NCBI GenBank assembly: GCA_963971575.1
Contig: OZ020623.1
Coordinates: 16,246,980-16,310,979, forward strand
Source: Liopterus haemorrhoidalis
Lineage: Eukaryota; Arthropoda; Insecta; Coleoptera; Dytiscidae
Direction of reading: 5' to 3'
Length of the DNA stretch: 64,000 bases
Shown here: one piece after another, positions 22,342 to 32,195 of the stretch
Numbering within the stretch: the first letter of the stretch is position 1
How the letters are laid out: the number at the start of each line of letters is the position of its first letter
Made by a program: the position numbers and the translations under genes
Notes under the pieces: model-generated
What the model was told of the DNA's origin: nothing
Databases searched by the model: none
Seen by the model: the letters and a program-made list of their open reading frames with translations, nothing else

Positions 22342-22806
22342 TCGAACCTACTCCAGCCTAGAACTACATATATACATATACAAAAACGGGCATTATGTTT
22401 ACATAGTGTGAAGGAGTGATAGTGGCCAGTTAGATTCGAAGGGCTCAGAGGGCTCAAAAATAGCTACGCTATTAAAAAATAAATAAAATTATTATTTCAC
22501 AACTTGCGTGTAATCAAAATCGCTGATTATATACATGGATAACGAGGGATTACTGTACTATTATTTTTTCGTATGGTTATATCGAACCTACTCCAGCCTA
22601 GAACTACATATATACATATACAAAAACGGGCATTATGTTTACATAGTGTGAAGGAGTGATAGTGGCCAGTTAGATTCGAAGGGCTCAGAGGGCTCAAAAA
22701 TAGCTACGCTATTAAAAAATAAATAAAATTATTATTTCACAACTTGCGTGTAATCAAAATCGCTGATTATATACATGGATAACGAGGGATTACTGTACTA
22801 TTATTT
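22342..22806. repeat. Tandem duplication: two identical 225-bp copies, period 240
   Basis: 22342-22566 and 22582-22806 are identical by eye, starting TCGAACCTACTCCAGCCTAG, separated by a 15-nt spacer. No coding content. Either very recent or an assembly artefact. Confidence 0.95.
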
Positions 22807-22881
22807 AGTGTTTCTGATTTCTCGACATTAGACTTATTTCTCGAGAATTCTCGAGAAAAATAATTATATAATTATTAGAAT

Positions 22882-23111
22882 TTAATAATGGTTGAAATAA
22901 AAAACATTGTAAATTTTCACTATTTTTATTAACTAACTGCTTACTAGTTTCGGCTTTCGCCATTTTCAAAGCAATGATTTATTGCTTTGAAAATGGCGAA
23001 AGCCGAAACTAGTAAGCAGTTAGTTAATAAAAATAGTGAAAATTTACAATGTTTTTATTTCAACCATTATTAAATATACAACATTTTCACAAAGTTAATT
23101 TGTCGACATTA
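22882..23111. mobile_element. Palindromic insertion, Penelope-like, with 20-bp TSD
   Basis: The target AATTATATAATTATTAGAAT is duplicated perfectly at 22862-22881 and 23112-23131, proving an insertion. The inserted DNA is a near-perfect palindrome (22883-23072) plus a 39-nt tail. The arm contains GAAAATGGCGAAAGCCGAAA, resembling the hammerhead-type motif found at the ends of Penelope-like elements, which often insert as inverted pairs. Assignment to Penelope is inference. Confidence 0.6.
22883..23072. repeat. 190-bp palindrome, arms of about 91 bp
   Basis: The arms match throughout except one T in a T-run; the central spacer is TGATTTA. Confidence 0.95.
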
Positions 23112-23290
23112 AATTATATAATTATTAGAATATACATCTTTTTTTAATGTTGTAAATATTGTAGAGGATAAAAACATGTTAAAATTATAATCACCTTTAA
23201 AGTACTAAAGTAAAGGCGTCAAGCAAATTTTACATTTCTCGAGAAATGAAAAATGAGAATAAAAACTTTTTCTCGAGAAATTCTCGAATA

Positions 23291-23876
23291 GAATCACTAG
23301 CTATATCTAGGTTTTAGAGATTTTCAGGTCGCGAGTAGCGTCCTCTGACCTAACAATTACTTTTTATAGTAGTCGAGACCACCGGTTTTACATGCCCTGT
23401 GAAGCATGTCCCATATTTCCAAAAATAACAGAGGTCCAGCCACTCATTGTAAAGAATTTGAGCCTATGGTTGCAATAGCCAAGTTTTTTTTTTTTAATCT
23501 TTCTGCTCAAGTCGATTTCATAATTCTATACTTTCAAAGCATATGAGCTAACCACTACTCTGCTGCAACCACAATTATATAACTAATAAAAAATCATATA
23601 AAACGTTATAATGTGACATTTATCATATGTCAATTTAATTTTTTTACCGTTGCTGGGTAACAAATACTTATTCACCAATTAGAGCAAGGGAATAACTTAT
23701 ACTGCTCTTTATCTGAAGTGTCGTTGGCCGGATAAGAAATTCTGGTGTTTATTCCGATGTTTATTCTATCCGAGCTTTATCCGAGCATTGTAAACGCGAT
23801 TTTTTGACTTTATACCAGGAATAGCGTTATCCGAGCTTTATCCAACGATTGTAAAAGCGGCCCTTAGTACATAATA
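23291..23876. other. No gene; right end of element H
   Basis: No ORF of note. Repeated TATCCGAGC motifs at 23745-23845 belong to the H right end. Confidence 0.45.
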
Positions 23877-24571
23877 CGAAGGTTGCCTTTTATATTTCGG
23901 GATTTGAGATCTAAAACAATTATTTATCAACAAAAGAGGCTTTATTGTTTTTCAAAATATTCTCCATGAAGATCACACTTTTGTATGCGTTTGAATAAAT
24001 TTTCGAAGCACTTTTTCCACTCCGATTGAAGCTTTTTCCACTACGATTGTCAAATTATGTGAAATCCAAGGCGAACAAATCTTTAAGACGGCCAAATGTT
24101 CATACAATAGTGAATGCATGCTGGTCCCACTAATGCCTCAATCTCACGATAAGTCACTTGACGATCTTGCAGTATCAGTTCACGCACAGCATCAATGATT
24201 TCCAAAACAACAACGACCTTCTAGAAATTCGTCCTTAAGCGAACTACGGCCACGATTGAAGTTGGCAAATCATCGATAAACAATAGTCCTTTGATGGTGC
24301 TTCATCACCAAAAGTCGAATTAAGTTCATCGATGCAATAAATTGGGTTAATCCACGTCAAAAATTGTAAAAAATAATCGCTAGAAAATGTTTTAATTCTA
24401 TTTTTAGCCAAGATGATTTTTTTCAAGTTACTGTAAACAACACAAATAGCGCTCGTACGTCAAAACGTTCTGAGTACATATACCGTCATGTCAAACTTTA
24501 CAATAGAATCGTCAGTTGCCAGATGGCAGCACTAGTTTAGCGCAATCTCGAAATATAAGAGGCAACTCTCG
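23877..24571 (-). mobile_element. Mariner B1, deleted derivative
   Basis: TIRs: CGAAGGTTGCCTTTTATATT at left and, in reverse, CGAGAGTTGCCTCTTATATT at right; TA flanks (23875-23876, 24572-24573). At 695 bp it lacks the catalytic centre. Same family and same deletion point as the copies at 37023 and 54309. Confidence 0.92.
23930..24430 (-). pseudogene. Mariner B1 transposase remnant
   Basis: Minus-strand pieces read VYRWFANFNRGRSSLKDE, HSLLYEHLAV, ICSPWIPHNLTI, and then jump to EKVLRKFIQT at the C-terminus. The join is at GACAATCGTAGTGGAAAAAG, where TCGGAGTGGAA-type sequence is repeated. All three catalytic Asp motifs are gone. Confidence 0.8.
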
Positions 24572-24573
24572 TA

Positions 24574-25000
24574 ATAAAAAATCTGAATTATACAAGTGAC
24601 TCTTAACTAATATATTATCTTTTTTTTTGGTCCTCAAACTCCTACCTAATTATGACACTTGAATGACATCTTAGCTAACGAAAACATCCTTCAAGAAATA
24701 ACGCAGGTACTTGACTTTTGAAAGAAAAACTCTGCAGAGTACATTAATCTTATATATTTTTTGTTTTCTAGTCGTCACAAACTGTTCGGAAAAATGCCTT
24801 CACTGACACTAGAATCTATTAGTTTCAGAAATTGAAGAAAGAATACGTGTTTAACATATTAACTACAGGCAGTGTTGGAGACATTTTAAACTCAATTTTG
24901 GTTTATTAGATTTTCAATTACTACTTATTATTTGTTTCTTAGTTTCATGCTGAACTATATTTTCAAATCTAGTAAAGTTTTTACAAAAGTGAACAGCAGA
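24574..25000. other. No gene; MITE K end fragment
   Basis: Mostly featureless. The last bases, ACAAAAGTGAACAGCA at 24982-24997, match the right terminus of MITE K (see 32780 and 41131). Confidence 0.45.
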
Positions 25001-25786
25001 CGAGGTGTGGTAACTGATTTTTTTAAATTTTTTTATTCAACTAAAATTACAATTCAATATTGTCTCCCTGAAAATAACTTCCTTAGGAACTCACAAATGA
25101 CGTCCCTTGAGGTGATTTTTCAATCTTAGGAAGAGGAAAAAGTCACAAGGACATTCCTGAGGAGCCACAGGAATGTTTTTACTGTCCTGTGAAAGGTTTT
25201 TTGGAACCATTTTTGCGCATATTTTTTTCATCCTCAATTTATTGGTCAAAATCTGATAAACGGTAGTGTGAGTCAAATTTTATTCTTCCCCGATCATTCT
25301 GATTATCAACCGACGATCTGAACGCACATCAGTCGACATTTTCATGGGTTCTTGAAGATGAAAGCCTTCCGCTGCGTGATTTATTTTCAATCAACTCTCT
25401 TCGAAATTTTCATCGGTTCTTGAAGATAAAGGCCTTAGGCTGATTCATCTTCAATCAACTTTCTTCCTTCTTAAAATGCCTTAAACCACCAGAAAAACCT
25501 GGGTCCTTGACAAAATACTGTATCCGTAGGCCTGCTGAAGTTTTACAAAAGCTGTGCCCAAGCCTGAAGAAAAACCTGATAGCACACCGTTGTTCGAAAT
25601 GAATGTCACTCATTTTTAGAATGCACTAGAAAAAATCAGTACGGACAACAAAATTACTCTAGCGAGTTCAAACTCGTACTGAAGACGTATCACATGATCA
25701 CCTGCCACCCCTCCAAGTCCCGCGTTCCACATGTTGCCAGATCAAACGCTATGTTGCCAGTCCGGTTACTTAATTTACACACCTCG
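25001..25786 (-). mobile_element. Mariner I, internally deleted
   Basis: TIRs CGAGGTGTGGTAACTGA at left and, in reverse, CGAGGTGTGTAAATTAAGTA at right. The flanking TA pair is mutated. Transposase remnants run on the minus strand. Confidence 0.8.
25091..25613 (-). pseudogene. Mariner I transposase, central deletion
   Basis: From the ATG at 25613 the frames read MSDIHFEQRCA, GHSFCKTSAGL, then SGRLSSSRTHENVD, LTHTTVYQILTNKLRMKKIC-like and AKMVPKNLSQ: the bipartite HTH and linker. The protein then jumps to PQECPCDFFLFLRLKNHLKG, the SPDLAPCDFFLFP-type C-terminal motif. Several stops and frameshifts, and the first two catalytic Asp residues are missing. Confidence 0.85.
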
Positions 25787-25805
25787 TTAATATCTCTTCA
25801 ACTAA

Positions 25806-26363
25806 AGCCATATTCGGAGCTCTTAAATCAATAGACTGTAGATTACGGCTTGTAGTCTGTTGGTTGTCACTAACAAGTTTGTCTTATAGTTAAACCATTC
25901 AGATCTCTAAATTTAATACGTTGTTCTTTATCGATTGTGAATAATTTTCTAAACTTATAGCTTGTGAGTTGTTTTAATGAGACAGACATATGAACTATCT
26001 CAGTCTATTACTGACACCGTAGTTATCGTGTGCCTTTACATAACCTAACATAATGTCATCATTAACAAATCTTGCTCAAAATCACAAAGACGGACAGTAA
26101 ATATTATCAATTTAGGTAATTAGGTTAGGTTTAGTTAGTTAAAATCTAAGACAACAGAATTATAATAACGATAATACAAAAAAACATTTTACGAAGGCAT
26201 GTAGTTGGTTTAAAGACACACAGATGTCGGACTATTCGTAACCTATTAAATTCTAACTGCTGTGAACAGTTCGTAGAACGTTAAAACATTGCATAGAAAC
26301 ATAACTTAAAACGTGCCAACGAACAGTCTACAACGTGTTAATTTAAAGAGCCCTGAATGCGGC
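25806..26363. mobile_element. MITE L, possibly piggyBac-type (TTAA)
   Basis: The left end GCCATATTCGGAGCTCTTAA and the reversed right end GCCGCATTCAGGGCTCTTTA are inverted repeats, each followed further in by GTAGACTGT/TAGACTGTAG. The right flank is TTAA and the left flank CTAA, suggesting a mutated TTAA target. No coding content. Confidence 0.6.
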
Positions 26364-26703
26364 TTAAGTTCAGAAAAAATAATAAAATACAGGTCAATTT
26401 TAAACCTCCGTCCTATTTATGCATATTTTTTGTTATTTTAGTAATTTTCCTCCATTACCAATTCTTGGTAACGTCAATGTGTACAAACGAACCACAAACA
26501 ATGAAACAAAATACGCATTCTAAAATACCGGACGTACATTTCAGAATGTCAGAGCATTAATAACAGTGGCGCTGGCATAGCCGTGACCCAACTTATATAT
26601 CTGTCGTGTCGGTAGCATAGTTTTAGGCGCTAAATAAACGGATGTATATTTGTTACATGACATCAATTTTAACGTGTTATTAAATTACAGATTTACGAAC
26701 ATA
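26364..26703. other. No confident gene; small ORF with one membrane segment
   Basis: An ORF at 26357-26560 (67 codons) has a hydrophobic segment (YLCIFFVILVIFLHYQFLV) after basic residues. It overlaps the end of MITE L, has no family match I know, and is probably chance. Confidence 0.2.
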
Positions 26704-26801
26704 CGAGGGCTATCTTCTAAGTTTTTACAAAAACTAAGAAAGAATTTTTTTTTTGAATAAACTGTTTTATTGCTTTTCAAAATATTCGCTTTTAGGATTT
26801 A

Positions 26802-28404
26802 CGAGCCCTGTCCACTATCAGTTGGCCCAGCTACGAAATTTTTACTTATTGGTGTTCAATTAACAGAATGCGAATAGCTTATGAAATCTAGGTAAAATTT
26901 TATATTCAATTAAACATTTTAGAGATTTAAGATTAATATTTACAACTATTAAAGTAAATTAATAAGAAAAAAATTATATTTCCATTGAAAAGCCATTAAC
27001 TTGGAAACCTATTTCAGAAGTTACCACTGGGTAACGTCACCTTTCATTTTTATAACGGCATTATTTCTTCTAGGCATAGTATCTACAAGGTCTTGGCATT
27101 ATCGAGGAGTAAAATTATCCCATATTTCTTGAAGCTTTAGTCTGTAATTGTTCTACCCGGTGTTATACGCAATCGTTTTTTCATTTCGTGCCAAAGTGTC
27201 TCGATGGGGGATAGGTCTGGGCTACTTGAAACCCACTCTAAAAGTGGAATAGAATGATCACGGAACCATTTCAAAGATATTTTTGACTTATGGCAATCGG
27301 CTCTATCATGTTGAAAAAGAAAATCCTCCCCAGAGATTAATGCATGTTCCATAGTTGGCAACAGAGACTCCTCTAAAATACTTAAATAATTGGCTGTGTT
27401 AACAATGCCATCAATAAAGTGAAGTTTTCCTACACCTCTTGCAGACATTGAACCCCACACCATGACAAATGCTGGAAATTTCACCTTCCTTTTCAAGCAA
27501 TCGGGATGATATGCTTCATGTTTCTGACGAACAGCTCTGCTCCAGTTGTCCCCTACACAGACTTCAAACCTAGACTCATCGCTCCATTGCACGCTGTACC
27601 ACTTTTCACAATTCCATATTTTATGTTCTCTTGCCCATTTCAACCTGATTTTCTTTTGCTAAGACGTCAACAATGGTTTTTCCTCGGCCTAAGAAAGTTT
27701 TATAAATTTCTGAAAATATAAATTTAAGAGTCCTATTAAAAAAATATTACCTTATAGGTTCCAAATCCTAATTTTTTAGCTTCCTTATGACATGTAGACC
27801 TTGAAACACGTCTTCCAACAACATCGCTCCACAGTACACTAAATTGACTGTAGTTAGCACGTCTGTTATCCTTAATAATTCTTTTCAATGCACGTTTGTC
27901 ATTGTCCGTCAGTCAACTGAACCACTTGTTTTGTACAATTTTACAATATTTCTAATACTGTATCTTGACAAACCTAATAATTTTCCGATTTCGGAATTGG
28001 TTTTTCCTGTGTTTGCTAAGTTCACAATGATTAACCGATTTTTTTCATCAATAGCTTTGCCTCTGCCCATGTTTTAAAATTATTTAGACTTACCACTTTT
28101 AATACATAACAGTCAATAAACAAACTTTGTTTTCCAACGCCTACTACGCATAGCTACCGCAAAAACCCAGTTATTTTAGATACAGTACAAGAATACATGA
28201 ACTCAAAAAATACGTTTGTTTTACGAATATTATTTTTATAATCACAAATTAAATATAACGGAATAAATTTTGACTCCTTTGCTTCTAATATGATTATATT
28301 GTCAAAAAATGTACAAAACAGCATTTACTTTTACCTATTATTTAATAATTTCTAAAGAAACTGAAAATTTCATAGCTGGGCCAACTGAAAGTAAACAGGG
28401 CTCG
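26802..28404 (-). mobile_element. Tc1-like element, full length (1603 bp)
   Basis: Ends CGAGCCCTGTCCACTATCAG and, in reverse, CGAGCCCTGTTTACTTTCAG, continuing TTGGCCCAGCTA. TA flanks (26800-26801, 28405-28406). Length is typical for Tc1. The transposase lies on the minus strand. Confidence 0.95.
27021..28070 (-). pseudogene. Tc1-like transposase with probable intron
   Basis: ATG at 28070: MGRGKAIDEKNRLIIVNLAN, EIGKLLGLSRYSIRNIVKLY (HTH), a frameshift near 27910, then KRALKRIIKDNRRANYSQFS and KKLGFGTYK. Here coding is interrupted by GTAATATTTTT...TTTCTTAG (about 70 bp), after which it resumes AEEKPLLTS, a TAG, and KKIRLKWAREHKIW. The 27137-27643 frame holds WSDESRFE (first Asp), FVMVWGSMSA, LFQHDRADCH (second Asp) and SPDLSPIETLW (DD34E Glu). 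A final frameshift leads to RRNNAVIKMKGDVTQW and TAA at 27021. Disabled by two frameshifts and two stops, but otherwise complete. Confidence 0.9.
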
Positions 28405-28406
28405 TA

Positions 28407-28419
28407 TACACTTTTGCAT
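28407..28419. repeat. SINE target duplication, left copy
   Basis: TACACTTTTGCAT, repeated exactly at 28674-28686 on the other side of the SINE. Confidence 0.92.
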
Positions 28420-28673
28420 ACGTTGCCAACGGAGTGGCCGAGCGCATTAAATCGTGCAGTTTTACTGGTGAAAACACTCTGGATTGTGATGTTGGTGGTT
28501 CGGTTCTCCGTTGGTGATATTATTCGAGCGAGAATAATATGTTTACATCACTCTCATTTCACAATCATTCACCCGTCATCCAGGTGTAGGAGCTCGCCCC
28601 ATGGCATCGGCGATTAGCCTCGTTGCAGAAATAGGCCAATGTAAAATAAATAAATTAAAAAAAAAAAGATTTT
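28420..28673 (+). mobile_element. tRNA-derived SINE, full length
   Basis: 254 bp flanked by a perfect 13-bp TSD. The head has a pol III A box (TGGCCGAGCGC) and B box (GGTTCGGTTCT) as in a tRNA-Ser/Leu-like sequence, and the tail is AAATAAATAAATT then A11. The body includes CTCGCCCCATGGCATCGGCG. Transcribed by RNA polymerase III and moved by a LINE's enzyme. It is inserted in mariner C1. Confidence 0.88.
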
Positions 28674-28686
28674 TACACTTTTGCAT

Positions 28687-29815
28687 GCATTCAAACCAAT
28701 TCTCGAAACATTTTTTCCACTCTGAAGTTGGTATCTCAAAAATATGGTTTTCGAAGGCTTCAACAACTTCCTGATGAAAATCACTGTTCACGCATTTTTA
28801 GTTTGATATTAGGGAACAAAAAAAAGTCGTTAGGGGATAAATCAGGTGAATATGTGACATTAATTCGATGTTTTTCTCCTTCAAATAATTGTTTGACGGA
28901 GCTTGCATTGTCACAATGAAGAATGATGCGACATTTTTGGTTGTTTTTCCTGATTTTGTAGATGACTTTAGGTAAGCAAATTGTTGTATACCATTCAGCA
29001 TAAACTGTTCACCGATCCTCTAAAGCAGTGATTCTCAACCACTGTGCCGCGGCACTTTTGTGTGCCGCGAAATTCCTGAAGTGTGCCGCCAAATACAATA
29101 AAAAAAATCACAGCAATTTATTAGTTAGTGTGCCGCCAAATTTTGAAATTTTTAAAAGTGTACCGCGACAAGAAAAAGGTTGAGAATCACTGCTCTAAAG
29201 GAATGATTGAGACATGTCCAGCACAACCGAAGAAACAAGCGATCATTCTTGGAATTGCTTCGTAAATGAACAACTTTTGTGGGTTTCGGTTGTGTTCAAC
29301 AGTGGATTGTTGCTTAGTTTCCGGTTTATATAATTAAATCCAATTTCGTCACCTGTAATGATGTATACGGATTTTGCAGTGCCTAGGTTGATTTTTTTTA
29401 GCATTCCCTTACACCAATCAACAGGAGCCTTTTTTTGAACTTCGGTCAAATTATGCGGAATCCATCGGGAACAGATTTTTTTCACAGCTAAATGTTCACG
29501 CAAAATCGAATGTATTGCAGTCTGCGATATGCCAAAGGATGCCTCTATTTCACGGTAAGTCACATGCCGATCTTCTTCAATCATTTTGCGTACAGCATCG
29601 ATGTATTTTTGAATCACAACCGATTTTGGACCTTCACTGACGGACGCACAACCACGACGAAATTCTGCAAACCAATTGTAAACAGTCTTTTCTGATGGTG
29701 CTTCATTACCATAAGTTGAACGAAGCGAATATATGCATTATTGTTGACTTAGGCCTTTACTAAAATCGTAAAAAATCATCCAACGAAAACATTCACGAGT
29801 AATATAAATTTTTTT
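28687..29815 (-). pseudogene. Mariner C1 transposase, nearly complete but broken
   Basis: Minus-strand pieces from about 29815: FRWMIFYDF, APSEKTVYNWFAEFRRGCAS, KYIDAVRKMIEEDRHVTYRE, SFGISQTAIHSILREHLAVK (HTH), ICSRWIPHNLTEVQKKAPVD, ITGDEIGF (first catalytic region, degenerate), then after the hAT MITE LNGIQQFAYL, FIVTMQAPSNNY where the second Asp should lie, and VVEAFENHIFEIPTSEWKKC at the C-terminus. Several frameshifts, and the ATG is lost. Domain order is complete, unlike the B-family derivatives. Confidence 0.88.
29026..29192. mobile_element. hAT MITE, 167 bp, 8-bp TSD
   Basis: Starts CAGTGATTCTCAACC and ends GGTTGAGAATCACTG, with perfect TSD CTCTAAAG at 29018-29025 and 29193-29200. Internal GTGTGCCGC motifs. 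A classic hAT terminus, inserted in the mariner C1 transposase. Confidence 0.96.
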
Positions 29816-29965
29816 ACAAACGTTCACTCAACAAACTACTGGGTCAATTTATAAGCTGCCACTGATTTCACAATAGGAAATGTAAAACTTTACGAATATA
29901 GTAAAGACTCATTTCAATATTGCCATCTAGTGGTCGTGTGTAAAAACATAAAGGTAACCCTCGTA

Positions 29966-30449
29966 CTAACATAAAAACAACATTATTATTGACAGTGAAA
30001 ATACTTAATAAAAAAACAAGTTTCTCGCTAAAAGTTGCCAAAAAAAATAAGTATTCCACTCGAACCAAAGACATTAACAAGTTTATCTAAAGTTTCGTAA
30101 ACTCCTTACTCGTTGGGAATGCTAGTCGAGTTTCCGGTCATTCGTCGGCCACATACCCTCTATTGCTTCACATAGTTTTTTCTTTTGTATTTTTTTTTTA
30201 TTCGTTTCACGTTCTTGGAATTCGCACGGTCTTTCAATTCATTATAGTGATCCATTTATTTTTTGTCTTCTTAATCTAAGGTTTTCTCTTTTGTTCATTT
30301 CTTGATCGCTTAATTTTTATCATTCTATAATTTTTTGTTTTCTTTGCTTGCGGTATTTAATTAAATCATGAATCAGGTAAAAGAAAAAAATTATAAAAAC
30401 GAAAGAGAAACGTTTTTGTGGTAATATTAACTATTTAAAGTCCGAATAG
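29966..30449. other. No gene seen
   Basis: T-rich sequence without recognised elements. Confidence 0.5.
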
Positions 30450-30510
30450 CCAACGGAGATGGCCGAGCTCGTTAAATCACGTAGTTCTGACTGGTTAAAA
30501 CAGTCTCAAT
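30450..30510 (+). mobile_element. SINE head fragment
   Basis: GCCAACGGAGATGGCCGAGC and TTAAATCACG match the 5' head of the SINE at 28420, including the A box; the rest is replaced by the hAT-like sequence starting at 30511. Confidence 0.65.
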
Positions 30511-30660
30511 TAGGGAAAAAACATCGATGTATCGAAAACATCGATGTTTTTACCGTCGATTTTCAGATGGCGATAGTATCGATAAAACATCGATGTCTAC
30601 TACCGATGTCGATGTTTAAACTTTGAAATTCAGAAACTAACGCTAGAGGCGCTGGAATCT
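30511..30660 (+). mobile_element. hAT-like end rich in ATCGATGT
   Basis: Starts TAGGGAAAAAACATCGATGT and repeats CATCGATG and TATCGATA motifs. This resembles the hAT MITE at 40841 (TAGGGATGGG...ATATCGATAT). No right end was found, so it may be truncated. Confidence 0.5.
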
Positions 30661-30738
30661 TAAAAAAATTATTTTTATTAAAATTAGTACACAAAATATA
30701 AGTGCCATCTATTTTGATATAACAATACTAATAGTGAA

Positions 30739-30792
30739 TAAGAAGAATAAGAACTAAAACAATACTAATAGTGTTAGTTCTTATTCTTCTTA
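30739..30792. repeat. 19-bp perfect inverted repeat
   Basis: Arms TAAGAAGAATAAGAACTAA (30739-30757) and its complement (30774-30792), 16-nt spacer that repeats the flanking AACAATACTAATAGTG. Confidence 0.9.
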
Positions 30793-30879
30793 GCAGTTAG
30801 CAGAATAAGAAAAAAATAAGAAGAAACTGTGAATAGAATTTTTGAATTTTTCATATTTCAGTTAGTCTATAAAAACATT

Positions 30880-32190
30880 TAGGGCTTTAATAGTCTAATG
30901 CGTTTTGAGATTACGACAGTTTTTTAATGACATAATTTACATTATTTGTGAAAATCAACTCAAAAACGGTAAAAGGTATCGATCTACGGTTAGAATTTTT
31001 AGAGTCCTCGTAGTTTATTTAGTCTAGAAAAAATTCATTTTTTTTGCCTTATTCATTTTACGTATTTTTAAATTATGACAAATTTCAATATGGTTTTATA
31101 GAAATTTTCATCTTTATGTGGACCTATCTCAAAAACGAAATACGATAAAGACGTGCGGTTGAAATATTTGAAATCTTGAGGTCCAAATGACTTTTAACCA
31201 AATTATGATACAAAACATTTGTTTTGATTTTTTTTTTATTTATTTTTTTTTTTTTTAAATTGTTATATCCTAACAAAAAAATCAGCTATAGCCACCACAG
31301 GACCGACCGCCATCACAAAGTACTTGTATAAAATACATTCTAGCAGCAGAGTAGAAATAACCGAATATTGTCTAACAGAGATATTATTTATCATTACTAT
31401 GGAAACATAAGTACGAAAAAATTGCAAACAAATTTTCAAAAATTTTGCGTTTTATCAAAAAATATCTCAAATAAAAGTTATTAGTTATTGTTTTGTTAAA
31501 TAAATGTGTTCTAAATATTTTTCTGTTGCTAAATATTCGCAAAAATCTTAAAATCGACACGAGCAAACTCCCATTTTTAGTCAACCGATTTTTACCAAAA
31601 GTTGATCAACTTGTGCCATTGATGTCAAAAGCTTAAATATGAAGTTTTATAAAAAATCCTTTGAGCCGAATTTGCTCTACAGACAGACACACAGACAGAC
31701 AGACAGACAGACGGACAGACAGACATACAGACAGACATTATGCTAAAAATAGTTAAAACGTTATGTAGGGATCTCAATTCGTGAAGAACCATCGAAATCT
31801 CGAAATGTCAAAATCGGTATGATCACAATACCTCCCTTATATAAGTTGGCGGTCGGTAAAAATGCTTAGGGATGGAAATCTGTGGTTTAAATTTTGAAAA
31901 TTCTTCTACATTGTGTAGTCTAAAAAAATTGGGCTTTTAGACGTCTAGTTTAAGAAAGAAAAAAAATGTCTCCGATTTTATTGAAAATTGGTACAAATAT
32001 GTATTTTTAGATCATAGTATGTATTTTTAGGTCATAGGTCAACAAAATTTGGTCCGTTTTGAAGTTTAGGCAAAAGTTTTGGAATTATGGGCAAAAAACT
32101 GAATCGGCTCTAACTCAAAAACCAGGAATGTATGAATTTTTTAAATATTTTTTTTATAGTCCTTGCCCCAAAATTAGCTAAAAGCTATTT
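30880..32190 (-). repeat. Rep-M dispersed repeat, copy 1, split by Rep-1
   Basis: Blocks such as ATCTCAAAAACGAAATACGA and TTGGAATTATGGGCAAAAAA match, in inverted orientation, the region 59900-60790. A Rep-1 copy is inserted at 31281-31859. No coding content; class unknown. Confidence 0.7.
31281..31859 (-). repeat. Rep-1, copy d, inverted
   Basis: From ATCAGCTATAGCCACCACAG to GTTGGCGGTCGGTAA with a GACA microsatellite at about 31680-31735. It interrupts Rep-M copy 1 within an A-rich site, so Rep-1 was active after Rep-M. Confidence 0.85.
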
Positions 32191-32195
32191 TTACT

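Larger units (their letters stand above)
22805..23290 (+). mobile_element. CTCGAG-rich element G2 (hAT-like ends)
   Basis: Starts TAGTGTTTCTGATTTCTCGA and, in reverse at its right end, TAGTGATTCTATTCGAGAAT. Multiple TTCTCGAGAA palindromes lie near both ends. A clear 8-bp TSD is not visible, so hAT is only suggested. It is split by the insertion at 22882-23111. Confidence 0.65.
21587..23867. mobile_element. Possible element H delimited by GCCGCTTTTA TIRs
   Basis: The left end GCGCCGCTTTTATAAACCTC and the reversed right end GGGCCGCTTTTACAATCGTT share inverted repeats with GGATAA further in. Both ends contain repeated TTATCCGAG-type motifs. The enclosed 2.3 kb holds other insertions. It may instead be two separate ends of related MITEs. 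Confidence 0.45.
26704..29963 (-). mobile_element. Mariner C1, host to three later insertions
   Basis: TIRs: CGAGGGCTATCTTCTAAGTT at left and, in reverse, CGAGGGTTACCTTTATGTTT at right; TA flanks at 26702-26703 and 29964-29965. The mariner itself is about 1.2 kb; the rest is a Tc1 element, a SINE and a hAT MITE. Closest relative in the window is C2 at 42466-43738. Confidence 0.93.

Noticed and set aside
26357..26560. Small ORF with a membrane segment as a host gene
   Set aside because: It overlaps the end of MITE L, is short, and has no splice or family support.
28423..28490. A genuine tRNA gene at the SINE head
   Set aside because: A and B boxes are present, but the sequence lacks acceptor and anticodon stems and is followed by a SINE body, A-rich tail and TSD.
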